Shown here one piece after another: positions 20,148 through 30,692 of a DNA stretch of 64,000 nt; the first letter of the stretch is position 1; each line of letters starts with the position of its first letter. The position numbers and the translations under genes are program-made. The stretch is from NCBI GenBank assembly GCA_025058595.1, contig JANXEK010000006.1, forward strand, positions 1 to 64,000, read 5' to 3'. The notes beneath the pieces were generated by a model. It did not search any database, was not told the origin of the DNA, and saw nothing but the letters and a program-made list of their open reading frames with translations. Source of the stretch: Candidatus Bathyarchaeota archaeon (GTDB taxonomy: Archaea; Thermoproteota; CALKCG01; B24; DRYS01).

Positions 20148-20778
20148 GTTAAATCTGAATAGATTCGAAAGAGCTCAGAAAATAATAGCTTCCAAAGTTA
20201 TCACTTCAGATATATTTCGTAGTCCTCCGAGACGGGTTGCTGGTGTAGATGTAAGTTTTAGGGGTGAGCTGGGCTGTGCTGCTTCAGTCGTAGTAGATAT
20301 CCTATGTATGGAGGTTCTAGATGTAAGCTATGCTATAGGTGAAGCTCCTATACCGTATTATCCAGGTTTTCTAGGTTTCAGGGAGGTCCAGTTATCGATG
20401 AAGTCTATTAAGAGATTGAGAGAGTGGTTCGATATACTACTTTGCAACGGTCACGGTATAGCTCATCCTAGATTCTGCGGTTTAGCATCGCATATAGGTG
20501 TAGTGTTAAATATCCCTACTGTAGGTGTAGCTTTGAACCCGTTGAAGGATTTCGAATACGAGAAGCCTTCTAGAGAGGGGGAGGCTAAACCTATATTCTA
20601 TTCAGGTAGGCATGTCGGATACGTGATACGTCGTGGTGCGAAGTACCTATTCATATCACCCGGTAATATGGTTTCTCCTGATTCTTCTCTAGAGATAGTC
20701 AAGATATGCTTAGGTATCCATACACTCCCCGAACCTCTGCACCTCGCTCACATATACTCTAAGAGCTACTTATGGTAG
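20125..20778 (+). CDS. nfi: Endonuclease V-family protein (catalytic Asp->Asn variant)
   Basis: RVAGVDVSF, PYYPGFLGFRE, NGHGIAHPRFCGLASHIGV, PTVGVAL. Confidence 0.88.
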   Translation: MSKFQYPRLNLNRFERAQKIIASKVITSDIFRSPPRRVAGVDVSFRGELGCAASVVVDILCMEVLDVSYAIGEAPIPYYPGFLGFREVQLSMKSIKRLREWFDILLCNGHGIAHPRFCGLASHIGVVLNIPTVGVALNPLKDFEYEKPSREGEAKPIFYSGRHVGYVIRRGAKYLFISPGNMVSPDSSLEIVKICLGIHTLPEPLHLAHIYSKSYLW

Positions 20779-20872
20779 TTCGCACCTTACATTTGATTTT
20801 AACATGTCAAATATACACGTCTATTATAAAAGAATTTATATCAAAGATGTTTTAACATATGATACTTAGTGT

Positions 20873-22183
20873 ATGTATGTGAGAACCGGTATGAAGGTAG
20901 TAGCCGCCGCTCTATTATGTCTTATAACCGGTATTATCGTAGGTTATCTCGTCGGAAGTAGGTTCGGCGTAGTTCCATCAGCGGAATATGAAAGGATTAG
21001 AACTGAGTATACATCTCTAAAAGCAGCGTACGATAAATTGAGTAGTGATTACAGTAATGTGTTAGCCGAGCTTAACGTGCTGAAGAAGCCTTTGAAGGTT
21101 GGTTTCATATATGTTGGGCCTATTCTCGATTACGGGTGGACACGTGCTCATGATGATGCTCGTAGGTATCTGGAACAGATATTCCCTTGGATCGAAACTA
21201 TACCTGTAGAAAGGGTTCTCGAGGCTGATTGTCCAAGGGTTATCGATAGGCTTATAACAGAGGAGAAATGCGATGTCGTATTCACTACGAGCTTTGGCTT
21301 TATGGATGCAACATACGAAGCTGGCGAGAAGTATCCAGATAAAATATTCTTCCACTGCTCCGGCTATAGGAGGAGAGCGAATGTAGGTACATACTTCGCA
21401 GAGTTCTACCAGCTATACTATCTCAATGGACTTATAGCAGGTGCTCTAACGAAAACCAATAAGATAGGATATGTTGCGGCGTATCCGATACCTGAGGTCG
21501 TTCGTCATATAAACGCTTTTGCTCTAGGTGTTAAAGAGGTTAACCCCGATGCTAGGGTGGATGTTAGATGGCTATTCGCATGGTATGATCCATCTAAAGC
21601 TAGGGAAGCTGCTGAAGCACTTATAGCATGGGGTGCAGATGTGTTAGCGTTTACGGAGGATTCTCCTACAGTGGTCGAGGTTTGCGAAGAATATACGACT
21701 AAACGCGGTAAGCCTGTATACTCCTTTGCTCACTACAGTCCTATGCTTAGATTCGGGGAGAACTCCTGTGTTAGCGGGCAGCTTGTACGATGGGAGGTTA
21801 TATACGCGGATATCCTCTCGAAGATACGATCTGGATACTATACCTCAAAGAATCTGGAGAACGTAGATTATTGGTGGATGCTTAGGGAGGGTGCCGTAGA
21901 ACTTGGAGCTGATTACGGTGTGCCTATAAACCCGAAGTTCATCCCTATACTTAAAGGGAAGTATATGGATCATCCAGAGTTCGGTAGGATAAGTATCTAC
22001 GATCTTGTGATGAAGAGGTTAGAGCAGATGTCCGAGGATACCGTTATATTCGATCCGTTCACAGGGCCTATCTACGATAATAAAGGAAGTCTTAAGGTGA
22101 AGCCCGGCCGTAGGATGACTCACGATGAATTATGGACGATAGATTGGTTTGTAGATAATATCATCGCTGAGGTACCTAGATGA
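20873..22183 (+). CDS. BMP-family (PnrA-like) ABC transporter substrate-binding protein
   Basis: N-terminal TM anchor, then VGFIYVGPILDYGWTRAHDDAR, TTSFGFMDATYEAGEKYPDKIFFHCSGY; directly upstream of the ATPase and two permeases. Confidence 0.9.
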   Translation: MYVRTGMKVVAAALLCLITGIIVGYLVGSRFGVVPSAEYERIRTEYTSLKAAYDKLSSDYSNVLAELNVLKKPLKVGFIYVGPILDYGWTRAHDDARRYLEQIFPWIETIPVERVLEADCPRVIDRLITEEKCDVVFTTSFGFMDATYEAGEKYPDKIFFHCSGYRRRANVGTYFAEFYQLYYLNGLIAGALTKTNKIGYVAAYPIPEVVRHINAFALGVKEVNPDARVDVRWLFAWYDPSKAREAAEALIAWGADVLAFTEDSPTVVEVCEEYTTKRGKPVYSFAHYSPMLRFGENSCVSGQLVRWEVIYADILSKIRSGYYTSKNLENVDYWWMLREGAVELGADYGVPINPKFIPILKGKYMDHPEFGRISIYDLVMKRLEQMSEDTVIFDPFTGPIYDNKGSLKVKPGRRMTHDELWTIDWFVDNIIAEVPR

Positions 22184-22239
22184 TCCCATAGATTTTCTAA
22201 GAATCCCTCTAACCTCCTTTATACGGGGGTCTGCGATCT

Positions 22240-23721
22240 GTGATGGAAGAACTAGTAAGGATGGTGAGGATAACAAAACGTTTCTCTAACGTAGTAGCTA
22301 ATGATTCCATAGATTTTACGTTGTATAGAGGCGAAGTTCACGGTTTGCTCGGTGAGAATGGTGCTGGTAAATCAACCCTTATGAACATACTGTACGGGTT
22401 GTATAAGCCGGATGACGGTGAGATTTATGTGGAGGGGAGGAGAGTTTACATAAATTCGCCTAAAGACGCTATAAGGCTTGGTATAGGGAGAGTTCCTCAG
22501 CTTCCAGAGCTGGTTGAAAGTTTAACCGTAGCTGAGAATTTAACGGTGTTACTACCCGGCCTCCATGCCAGTAGCGGTTTAGACTATATACTGGAGGTAG
22601 CAAGGAGGTATGGTATCTCGCTAGATTTCGATGCCATAGTCTATCATCTATCCTTCGGGGAGAAGCATAAGATTGAGTTGATTAAAGGTATAGTAAGGGG
22701 TTCTAAGATACTCATACTAGATGAGCCTACTACGATGCTCTCACCATGGGAGGTTAATTCGCTCTTCGATTGTATATCGAAGATGAGGGATGAGGGTAGG
22801 GGTATAGTCTTTGTATCGCATAGGATACCAGAGGTCTTAAGGATAGCTGATAGGATTACCGTACTGAGGAGGGGTAGATGTGTTGCATCTGTTACTAGGA
22901 ACGAGGTCGATGAACATGAGCTCGTCAGGCTTATGATCGGTACGGATATCGATAGGCATACGGTTAGGGATAGGGTGGAGCTGGGGGAGGAAGTGCTTCG
23001 GGTTGAGGATCTCCATGTACTGGATGATATGGGTGGTGAAGCTGTTAGAGGCGTAAACTTCTACGTTAGAAGAGGCGAGATATTCGGTATAGCAGGTGTT
23101 GCTGGTAATGGGCAGAGGGAACTTGTAGAAGCTATAACAGGTTTAAGGGATGTTAGTAGAGGTAGAATCCTTATAAAAGGTGAAGAGCTATCCTCTCCGA
23201 GGCGTTTCCGTCTATATGGATCGCATATACCTGATGAGCGTATCGGATTAGGTTTATTACCTTCGTTTACGGTTCTAGATAATATCGCCTTAACATTCTA
23301 TAAGAATTTTTCGAATAATGGTTTTATTAAGTTTAACGAATTGAAATTGCATACTGAAAGGCTCGTCGAAACATACGATGTCGTCACTCCTAGCCTAGGA
23401 ACTCTAGCAGGTAAACTCTCTGGAGGTAATATAGCAAGGCTGATCTTAGCTAGAGAGCTTTCAAGCGATAAAGATCTGATCGTCGCGGTTCATCCGACTT
23501 TCGGTTTGGATATCGCTTCAACCAACAAGGTTAGAAAGCTTCTACTCGAACTTAGAAGGAAATCAGCTGTGCTCCTAGTATCTGAGGATCTAGAAGAAAT
23601 ACTTCAACTTAGTGATAGGATAGCCGTTATGTATGGAGGAAGATTCGTAGACATCGTAGAGGCGGATGAGGCGGATCCTGAGAAGATAGGGTTAATGATG
23701 AGCGGTGTTATGGGGTCATGA
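22240..23721 (+). CDS. Nucleoside/sugar ABC transporter ATPase (two NBDs)
   Basis: LLGENGAGKSTLMNILYG, ILDEPTTMLSPWE; second NBD LSGGNIARLILAREL. Confidence 0.92.
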   Translation: MMEELVRMVRITKRFSNVVANDSIDFTLYRGEVHGLLGENGAGKSTLMNILYGLYKPDDGEIYVEGRRVYINSPKDAIRLGIGRVPQLPELVESLTVAENLTVLLPGLHASSGLDYILEVARRYGISLDFDAIVYHLSFGEKHKIELIKGIVRGSKILILDEPTTMLSPWEVNSLFDCISKMRDEGRGIVFVSHRIPEVLRIADRITVLRRGRCVASVTRNEVDEHELVRLMIGTDIDRHTVRDRVELGEEVLRVEDLHVLDDMGGEAVRGVNFYVRRGEIFGIAGVAGNGQRELVEAITGLRDVSRGRILIKGEELSSPRRFRLYGSHIPDERIGLGLLPSFTVLDNIALTFYKNFSNNGFIKFNELKLHTERLVETYDVVTPSLGTLAGKLSGGNIARLILARELSSDKDLIVAVHPTFGLDIASTNKVRKLLLELRRKSAVLLVSEDLEEILQLSDRIAVMYGGRFVDIVEADEADPEKIGLMMSGVMGS

Positions 23722-24803
23722 AGGTTAAGATGATACATGGTTTGAAGATAGAGAGACGGGAGGAACCGGGTTTACCAGCTAGGATTCTTCTAAAGGTTCT
23801 AGCTGTAATCCTCTCATTCCTTTTCTCGGCTATATTATTCGCTATCAGCGGTATCGATCCATGGTACGCTTATACGCTTATATTCGTAAGATCGTTTACA
23901 TATTCAGGGTTAGCTGAGATAACGACTAAGCTGATCCCGATACTGCTTTGCACGGTAGGTCTTATCGTAGCGTTTAAAGCTGGTATATGGAATATAGGTG
24001 CCGAAGGCCAGCTACTTCTAGGAGCGGTAGGAGCGACTTGGATAGCCCTCTTCGTAGACGTATACGATCCGCTTCGTCTACCTCTAGCTTTACTGGTAGG
24101 CATGATATTCGGGGCTTCATGGGCGCTTATACCCATAATATTGAAAGTTAGATTGAACGTGAACGAAATAGTTTCGACGCTTATGATGAATTATGTAGCT
24201 AGCGGGATAGTAGACTATCTAGTTTACGGGCCGTGGAAGGGTGCTCGTGAATGGGGATTCCCATATACAGATAAATTTCCAGATACCGTATGGCTTCCGC
24301 TTATACCAGGTACAAGGATACACTGGCCTACACTCATATTCGGTGTGTTTTCATCTATAATGGTGTATATGCTATTCTCTAAAACCGTTTTAGGCTTTGA
24401 GATGAAGGTATGCGGTCAGGGAAGGAAGATTGCAGACTATCTAGGTATGCCATATGGTAGTAGACTGATGATAGCTATGGTTATAAGCGGAGGGTTAGTA
24501 GGTTTAGCCGGCGTAGGGGAGGTATGCGGTGTGCATAGACGTTTAAGGTATGCATCCTCGATATCCTCCGGGTATGGATACACAGCTATAATAGGGGCAT
24601 GGCTTAGCGGGTTGAATCCTCTAGGCTCCATCCCATCCGCATTCCTCCTCGCATTTCTACTAACCGGTAGAGATATAATCCAGGTATCCCTAGGTCTTCC
24701 GTTTGCAACCTCGAATATATTCAACGGATGCATCCTTCTATCGATGCTCGTGGTCGAAGCTTTGGGAAGGTACCGTGTAAGGTGGGGTAGATGGACTATA
24801 TAA
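23718..24803 (+). CDS. Nucleoside/sugar ABC transporter permease
   Basis: FKAGIWNIGAEGQLLLGAVGATW, VNEIVSTLMMNYVA signature of YufP/BMP permeases. Confidence 0.9.
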   Translation: MKVKMIHGLKIERREEPGLPARILLKVLAVILSFLFSAILFAISGIDPWYAYTLIFVRSFTYSGLAEITTKLIPILLCTVGLIVAFKAGIWNIGAEGQLLLGAVGATWIALFVDVYDPLRLPLALLVGMIFGASWALIPIILKVRLNVNEIVSTLMMNYVASGIVDYLVYGPWKGAREWGFPYTDKFPDTVWLPLIPGTRIHWPTLIFGVFSSIMVYMLFSKTVLGFEMKVCGQGRKIADYLGMPYGSRLMIAMVISGGLVGLAGVGEVCGVHRRLRYASSISSGYGYTAIIGAWLSGLNPLGSIPSAFLLAFLLTGRDIIQVSLGLPFATSNIFNGCILLSMLVVEALGRYRVRWGRWTI

Positions 24804-25708
24804 CGGAGTTCATCGCTATGATGATAAGCGCTAGTACGGCTATCCTACTAGCTGCTTTAGGCGAGATATACGCTGAACGTTCAGGCGTATTGAATCTAGG
24901 TGTAGAGGGTATGATGGCTGTAGGTGCTACTATAGCCTTCTACGCAACTCTATCCACAGGTAATATTATCATAGGCCTGCTCTCAGCTAGTATATCGGGT
25001 ATGCTTCTATCCCTCATACATGGGTTCATCTCGATAACGATTAGATCCAACCAGGTGATATCTGGTTTAGCTCTATCCATGATGGGTTTAGGTATAAGCT
25101 CCCTTATAGGTAGGAATCTTATAGGTACCCCTCTACGTAATTCCTTAGGCATTATAGAGGTAGCTTTACTATCCGATATACCTGTCATAGGAGCATTCTT
25201 CAGACAGAATGCGTTAACGTTTTTCTCATATATACTCACAGCTATCCTATGGTATATACTCTTCAAGACTAAGATAGGCATAGCTATAAGGATGGTAGGT
25301 GATAACCCTAAGTCTGCCGACTCGCTAGGTATAAACGTATACACTGTTAGATATAGATGCACCCTACTCGGAGGCGCTTTAGCAGGTTTAGCTGGGGCGT
25401 ATCTAAGTGTAGCATATACGCCTACGTGGATAGAAGGTATGACAGCCGGTCAGGGATGGATAGCTCTCGCTCTTACGGTATTCTCCGCCTGGAATCCACT
25501 CTACGCTCTTATAGGCTCTTATCTATTCGGCGGGATAAGGATACTACAATTCAGATTACAACCACTAGGCTTATCCCCTCCTCTCCTATCCACTCTACCA
25601 TACCTATTTACGATAATATCGTTAGCACTCCTTAACATTGAGAAGATTAGATGGAGGATAGGTGCGCCTCAACATCTTGGTAAACCATACCATAGGGAGG
25701 AAGCCTAG
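24791..25708 (+). CDS. Nucleoside/sugar ABC transporter permease
   Basis: ERSGVLNLGVEGMMAVGA, SNQVISGLALSMMGLG. Confidence 0.9.
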   Translation: MDYITEFIAMMISASTAILLAALGEIYAERSGVLNLGVEGMMAVGATIAFYATLSTGNIIIGLLSASISGMLLSLIHGFISITIRSNQVISGLALSMMGLGISSLIGRNLIGTPLRNSLGIIEVALLSDIPVIGAFFRQNALTFFSYILTAILWYILFKTKIGIAIRMVGDNPKSADSLGINVYTVRYRCTLLGGALAGLAGAYLSVAYTPTWIEGMTAGQGWIALALTVFSAWNPLYALIGSYLFGGIRILQFRLQPLGLSPPLLSTLPYLFTIISLALLNIEKIRWRIGAPQHLGKPYHREEA

Positions 25709-25726
25709 GTGAAGGCTATACGCTTA

Positions 25727-26359
25727 TCATCCTGTAAGCTTCGATAGAGCTTCGATAAGCTTCTTCTTACCCGATTCGAAGAATAGCTCGCTCTCGGTAG
25801 TCTCCACCATCCTCCTAGCTACATCGATCTTATGTCTAAGCCTACCGGATAGAGCTGGCGGCCCTTCTATGAGGAGTAATTCCTCGTATATCCACTTCAT
25901 AATCCTAGAATATTCTTCAGCATTCACGAAATCTCCCCTCCTCAGATACTCTAATACACCCCGTCTAAGCTCGCCTACGAGATCTGCTAAACCTAATATA
26001 TAGGTAGATGGGCTTACGTTCAGCTCCTCTGGAAGCTTAGGTATTATCCCATCGGTACAGCATAGATAAAGGTATGCTTCTACATACTCTTGGCAAGCCA
26101 TCCTATACGATTCCATCCCGATTACCTCAGGACGCGATAATACCAGGCTTCTAAGGGTGTTCAGTCTAGACTCGGCTTCTCGTAGGTTTGTATACGCTTT
26201 CTCCGTCTCACCTCTATGACGATTAAGTATAGATAGCTTAGAGTATCTTATAACCTCTCTACAGAGTAACCTGATCTTCTCATCTAACTCTGACTCTAAG
26301 TTCAGCTCCCCCCTCAACTTCTCGAACATCCCCGTCAGTACATCACGGCTTACTACCAT
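25727..26359 (-). CDS. Translin-family protein
   Basis: All-helical, REVIRYSKLSILNRHRG..., YLGLADLVGELRR, EEYSRIMKWIYEELL typical of archaeal translin homologs. Confidence 0.78.
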   Translation of the reverse strand: MVVSRDVLTGMFEKLRGELNLESELDEKIRLLCREVIRYSKLSILNRHRGETEKAYTNLREAESRLNTLRSLVLSRPEVIGMESYRMACQEYVEAYLYLCCTDGIIPKLPEELNVSPSTYILGLADLVGELRRGVLEYLRRGDFVNAEEYSRIMKWIYEELLLIEGPPALSGRLRHKIDVARRMVETTESELFFESGKKKLIEALSKLTG

Positions 26360-26428
26360 ATCGAATCTATGCTGAGAGACAACTGATAATTAAGTCTTAA
26401 ACTTGCCTAATACTCTAATCCGGTCAGC

Positions 26429-27355
26429 CTACTTGGCGAGTAAAGCTACACGGCTAGGTTCGAATACATCTACCAACCGATAGCCGGTAGCCCTAGCTAA
26501 CTTATACGCGAAACTTACCACATCCTCCAGTGTAGGCATAGCATCTCTAGGTAATCTTCTAATGGACTCACCAACCCACATATACGCTTTCGGCTCTATG
26601 AAATCTGGGTTAGCCTTCTCTATGAGCTTCGCATAGCCGTCCACTCTATCCATATTCCACCCTCTAACTAAAGTTATCCTTATCACTCTCCGAGAATTTA
26701 CGAAGGTTGAGAATAGCTCCAAACTCCTGAGAACCCTATCCCACCCGTCAGGTACTAGGGGTGTCTCAAGTCTCCTGAAAGTATCTTCATCTGGACTGCA
26801 TAAGCTTATGTAGAGGTTCGTCGGATGCGACGATAACTGTTGAAGATTATCCGGCGTCGTTCCTTTAGTTACGAGGAAGCTCGTCATATTCCTACGTTTA
26901 GTCAGCTCTATGAAATCGGATAGGTATGGATAAAGGAGGCTTTCGCCTATAAGGCTTATCGCTATGTTCGTAGGGTTGAAAGCCTCCTCTAGCATAGATT
27001 TATCGATTTTAGGATTGCCTTTAAAACCTATGAGTAAACCTCTTTGAGCTTTCACCATCTCATCTATGAGTAATCTAGGCTCATCCCATCTAACGCTGTC
27101 CCCAGGTAATATCTTCATACCTTTAAAACTCCTCCAGCAATATAGGCATCTATTTAGACACCAGTAGAGAGCAGTAGTACATTGCAGGCATCTATGACTT
27201 TGTACGCCATACCATTTCTGCTTAAAACAGTATCTTCCACTCCTTAACGCTTCCCTTGTCCATTCGCAGATCTTGACAGCGCTATGCCTGTATAAACCTA
27301 CTATTCTATAGCCTTGACGATAATAGGTTTCTTCTAACTCTTCAGAAAGCTCCAA
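26429..27355 (-). CDS. taw1: tRNA 4-demethylwyosine synthase (TYW1/Taw1)
   Basis: YRIVGLYRHSAVKICEWTREALR, CLQCTTALYWCLNRCLYCWR (radical SAM CX3CX2C), GFKGNP, EPKAYMWVG. Confidence 0.93.
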   Translation of the reverse strand: MELSEELEETYYRQGYRIVGLYRHSAVKICEWTREALRSGRYCFKQKWYGVQSHRCLQCTTALYWCLNRCLYCWRSFKGMKILPGDSVRWDEPRLLIDEMVKAQRGLLIGFKGNPKIDKSMLEEAFNPTNIAISLIGESLLYPYLSDFIELTKRRNMTSFLVTKGTTPDNLQQLSSHPTNLYISLCSPDEDTFRRLETPLVPDGWDRVLRSLELFSTFVNSRRVIRITLVRGWNMDRVDGYAKLIEKANPDFIEPKAYMWVGESIRRLPRDAMPTLEDVVSFAYKLARATGYRLVDVFEPSRVALLAK

Positions 27356-27479
27356 CCCAACCTACCACCGTATAGCTCCTATTTCATACGATACGCTAAC
27401 GTATACTTCGAAGTAAATTTTTCTCGAAGAATATCAGCCTAAGCTTATAGCTCGCTATCCCTATATAATCTAATCGGCT

Positions 27480-28559
27480 ATGAAAACCGTCTATGGCGAT
27501 ATCCTAGAAGGTGGGGGGCAGATACTAAGGTTCACTCTACCGATAGCAGCTATAACAGGTACGCCTATCAGGATAGTTAGGATAAGAGCTAAGAGGCCTA
27601 ATCCCGGTCTTGCGAGGCAGCATATGATCTCTGTCGAATCTGTAGCTAGGCTATCTAGCGCTAAGTTGGAAGGATTAAGGCTAGGTTCTCAGGAGTTAAC
27701 CTTCATACCTGGCTCTATTAGAGGTGGGAGGTACGATTTCGATATAGGTACCGCTGGAAGTATAACTCTAGTTCTACAAGCTCTCCTACCCGTGATGGCT
27801 TTCACCCGCGATTACGTAGAGGTTACGATAACCGGTGGGACGAATAATCCTATGGCTCCCCCGATAGATTACCTAGAGAGGATACTGCTACCGGTACTCA
27901 GGATGATGGGGTTCGATCCACGTATAGAGCTGCTACGTAGAGGCTTCTACCCTGTAGGTGGTGGTATAGTTAAAGCTAGCTCTACATCCATAGAGGGGAT
28001 GTTGAAGCCTATACGTATCGTAGAGTTCGGTTACGTTAAACGTATAGCTGGGATAGCTTATAGCTCGAGACTTCCTTCACATATAGTGGATCGTATGGTA
28101 TCTACGGTTGAGAAACTCCTATCTAGGAGAGGATATGATATCGTATTGGAGAAAGAGATTCTCCAACCACCTAACCCTAGATGTGCAGCTAGCCCCGGAT
28201 GTGGAGTACTACTCTACGCAGAACTATCCTCCGGTGCTAGGATAGCTTCAGATAGTTTAGGGGTTAGAGGTAAACCTGCAGAGAAGGTAGCTGAGGAGGC
28301 TGTGAAAGATCTTGAATCTCAGATAGAAGTAGCTTATCCTGTGGATAGGCATCTAGCCGATCAACTTATAATATGGATGGCTCTAGCAGGTGGAGAGTCT
28401 AGTATAGCTACGACCGAGTTAACCCTTCATACGGTTACGTGTATAGAACTCGCTAAGCGATTGCTGGATGTAGAATTCGAAGTGGATGGAGGGGAAGGGA
28501 AGCCTTCCAGGATAACATGTAGAGGTATAGGTTTAAAAGCGGAGAAGAGCCCCCCTTAG
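27480..28559 (+). CDS. rtcA: RNA 3'-terminal phosphate cyclase
   Basis: EGGGQILRFTLPIAAITGTPIRI, RPNPGLARQHM, GGTNNPMAPP, PVGGG, LTLHTVT. Confidence 0.94.
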   Translation: MKTVYGDILEGGGQILRFTLPIAAITGTPIRIVRIRAKRPNPGLARQHMISVESVARLSSAKLEGLRLGSQELTFIPGSIRGGRYDFDIGTAGSITLVLQALLPVMAFTRDYVEVTITGGTNNPMAPPIDYLERILLPVLRMMGFDPRIELLRRGFYPVGGGIVKASSTSIEGMLKPIRIVEFGYVKRIAGIAYSSRLPSHIVDRMVSTVEKLLSRRGYDIVLEKEILQPPNPRCAASPGCGVLLYAELSSGARIASDSLGVRGKPAEKVAEEAVKDLESQIEVAYPVDRHLADQLIIWMALAGGESSIATTELTLHTVTCIELAKRLLDVEFEVDGGEGKPSRITCRGIGLKAEKSPP

Positions 28560-28570
28560 ATCCTCCACCT

Positions 28571-28966
28571 TTAACCCCTCTCTATACGTATCCTCTCCCC
28601 CTCTTCGACTCTGCGGAAAACCTTCGGATCACCCATAATCCTAGCGAATACGTTCACAGGACTATAAGCTCTAGGTTTATCGCATCTACTCATCGGAGTT
28701 AACCCGAAGAATATGCATACCGCTCTACCTGGAGGCCAGAAAGCTATATCACCCACCTCTACGTCTTGCGACGGGTTCTCCAACCCGATATTCAACCCGA
28801 CATCAAAGTATACTTCATCACCCCATCTTCGAGCTATACCTTCGATCGGTAGCGATCTCCATATAGCTTCACAGGTCTTAGGGTTATCTTCATCCCTAAG
28901 TTCGGCGTAAACTTCACCTATACTTCTAGATACGATTCTTATCCGTCTAGACATATCTAGATACAC
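28571..28966 (-). CDS. Cyclophilin-like fold protein (TM1367/DUF3830-like)
   Basis: GEVYAELRDEDNPKTCEAIWRSLPIEG...VGDIAFWPPGRAVCIFFGLTPMS. Confidence 0.75.
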   Translation of the reverse strand: MYLDMSRRIRIVSRSIGEVYAELRDEDNPKTCEAIWRSLPIEGIARRWGDEVYFDVGLNIGLENPSQDVEVGDIAFWPPGRAVCIFFGLTPMSRCDKPRAYSPVNVFARIMGDPKVFRRVEEGERIRIERG

Positions 28967-29057
28967 CTAGTATAGGTTACGACGACTACACTATTTTAGG
29001 TTTTCAACACATCCCATACCTTTATATCATCCAGGTATATCTAAGACTCTGTACGTT

Positions 29058-30692
29058 ATGTCTAGGAGTGATACCGTTAAGTCGGGTTTAGAGAGAGCTC
29101 ATCATCGTGCTTTATTGAGAGCTTTAGGATTAGGATCCGAGGATTTTGGTAAACCGTTCATCGGTATAGCATGCAGCTATACCGATCTAGTTCCAGGCCA
29201 TATGCATCTAGATAGGTTAGCCGAAGCTGTTAGAGAAGGTATTAGGGAAGCTGGGGGTGTTCCATTTGTATTCAATACGGTAGCGATCTGCGATGGGATA
29301 GCTATGGGTCATATTGGTATGCATTTCAGTTTACCCTCTAGGGATTGGATAGCTGATACTGTGGAACTTATGGTGGAAGCTCATAGACTCGATGGATTGG
29401 TAGCGATAGCTAGCTGCGATAAGATTCTGCCAGGTATGCTTGTAGCTATAGCTAGACTCGATATCCCGAGTATAGTCGTTACAGGGGGGCCTATGCTATC
29501 AGGATCATTCTACGGTAGAACTCATCTAGGTATATCGTCGGCTGCCGAAGCGGTAGGCTTGTATAAGCGTGGGGTTATATCCGAGGAGGAGTATAGGATG
29601 GTAGAAGAGTATTCATGCCCGACGTGCGGTTCTTGTAACGGTCTATTCACGGCTAATACTATGGCTTGTCTAACCGAAGCCTTAGGATTAGCCTTACCCT
29701 ATACTGCTACCATACCCGCTGTATATAGTAGCAGGTTAGCTTTAGCTAGGGAGGCGGGACGTAGGATAGTCGAGCTTGTACGCGAGGATCTAAAGCCATC
29801 AGAAATCCTATCATGGAAATCCTTCCATAACGCTGTAGTAGTCGATATGGCGTTAGGTGGATCGACGAACACCGTCCTACATATACCTGCTATAGCTAGG
29901 GAGTGTGGGATCGAGATATCGCTAGATCTATTCGATCAGGTTAGCCGTAGGGTTCCGCATATATGCGATCTCATAGGTTTAGGCGGAAGGTATGATATGC
30001 TAGATTTCCACTTAGCCGGAGGGGTTCCCGCCCTCCTTACAGAGCTTAGAGATCTACTATACCTGGATACGGTGACCGTTACAGGTAGGACTATAGGTGA
30101 GAATATACGGGGAGCTAGAGTGTTAGATAGACGAGTTATACGCTCCGTAGATTCGCCTATACATCCCGAGGGAGGGATAGCTATACTTAGAGGGACGCTG
30201 GCACCTGATGGAGCTGTACTGAAGACTGCAGGCGTACCTTCTAGTATGTTGAGTTTCAAAGGTTACGCTAAGGTATACGATTCAGAGGAGGAAGCGTTGA
30301 AAGCCGTGATGGAGGGTGGTTTAAAGGAATACGATATACTCGTAGTTAGATATGAGGGACCGGTAGGTGGACCAGGTATGCCTGAGATGCTGCAGATAAC
30401 GGCTACCGTAGCAGGGATGGGGTTAAGCGATAAGGTAGGCTTGGTAACCGATGGGAGATTCTCCGGGGCGACGCATGGATTATGCATAGGGCATGTAGCA
30501 CCTGAAGCCGCTCTCGGCGGACCTATAGCTCTAGTCGAAGATGGTGATGTTATAAGCATAGATGTAGCGAGTAGAAGGATCGAGTTGAATCTTTCTAGGG
30601 AGGAGCTAGATAAGAGGAGAGAGAAATGGAAGCCGAAGTATAAGCCGCTTAAAGGTGTTCTTCTAAGGTATGTAAAGCTTCTTGGATTCTAG
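29058..30692 (+). CDS. ilvD: Dihydroxy-acid dehydratase
   Basis: [55 protein letters not shown]. Confidence 0.95.
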   Translation: MSRSDTVKSGLERAHHRALLRALGLGSEDFGKPFIGIACSYTDLVPGHMHLDRLAEAVREGIREAGGVPFVFNTVAICDGIAMGHIGMHFSLPSRDWIADTVELMVEAHRLDGLVAIASCDKILPGMLVAIARLDIPSIVVTGGPMLSGSFYGRTHLGISSAAEAVGLYKRGVISEEEYRMVEEYSCPTCGSCNGLFTANTMACLTEALGLALPYTATIPAVYSSRLALAREAGRRIVELVREDLKPSEILSWKSFHNAVVVDMALGGSTNTVLHIPAIARECGIEISLDLFDQVSRRVPHICDLIGLGGRYDMLDFHLAGGVPALLTELRDLLYLDTVTVTGRTIGENIRGARVLDRRVIRSVDSPIHPEGGIAILRGTLAPDGAVLKTAGVPSSMLSFKGYAKVYDSEEEALKAVMEGGLKEYDILVVRYEGPVGGPGMPEMLQITATVAGMGLSDKVGLVTDGRFSGATHGLCIGHVAPEAALGGPIALVEDGDVISIDVASRRIELNLSREELDKRREKWKPKYKPLKGVLLRYVKLLGF

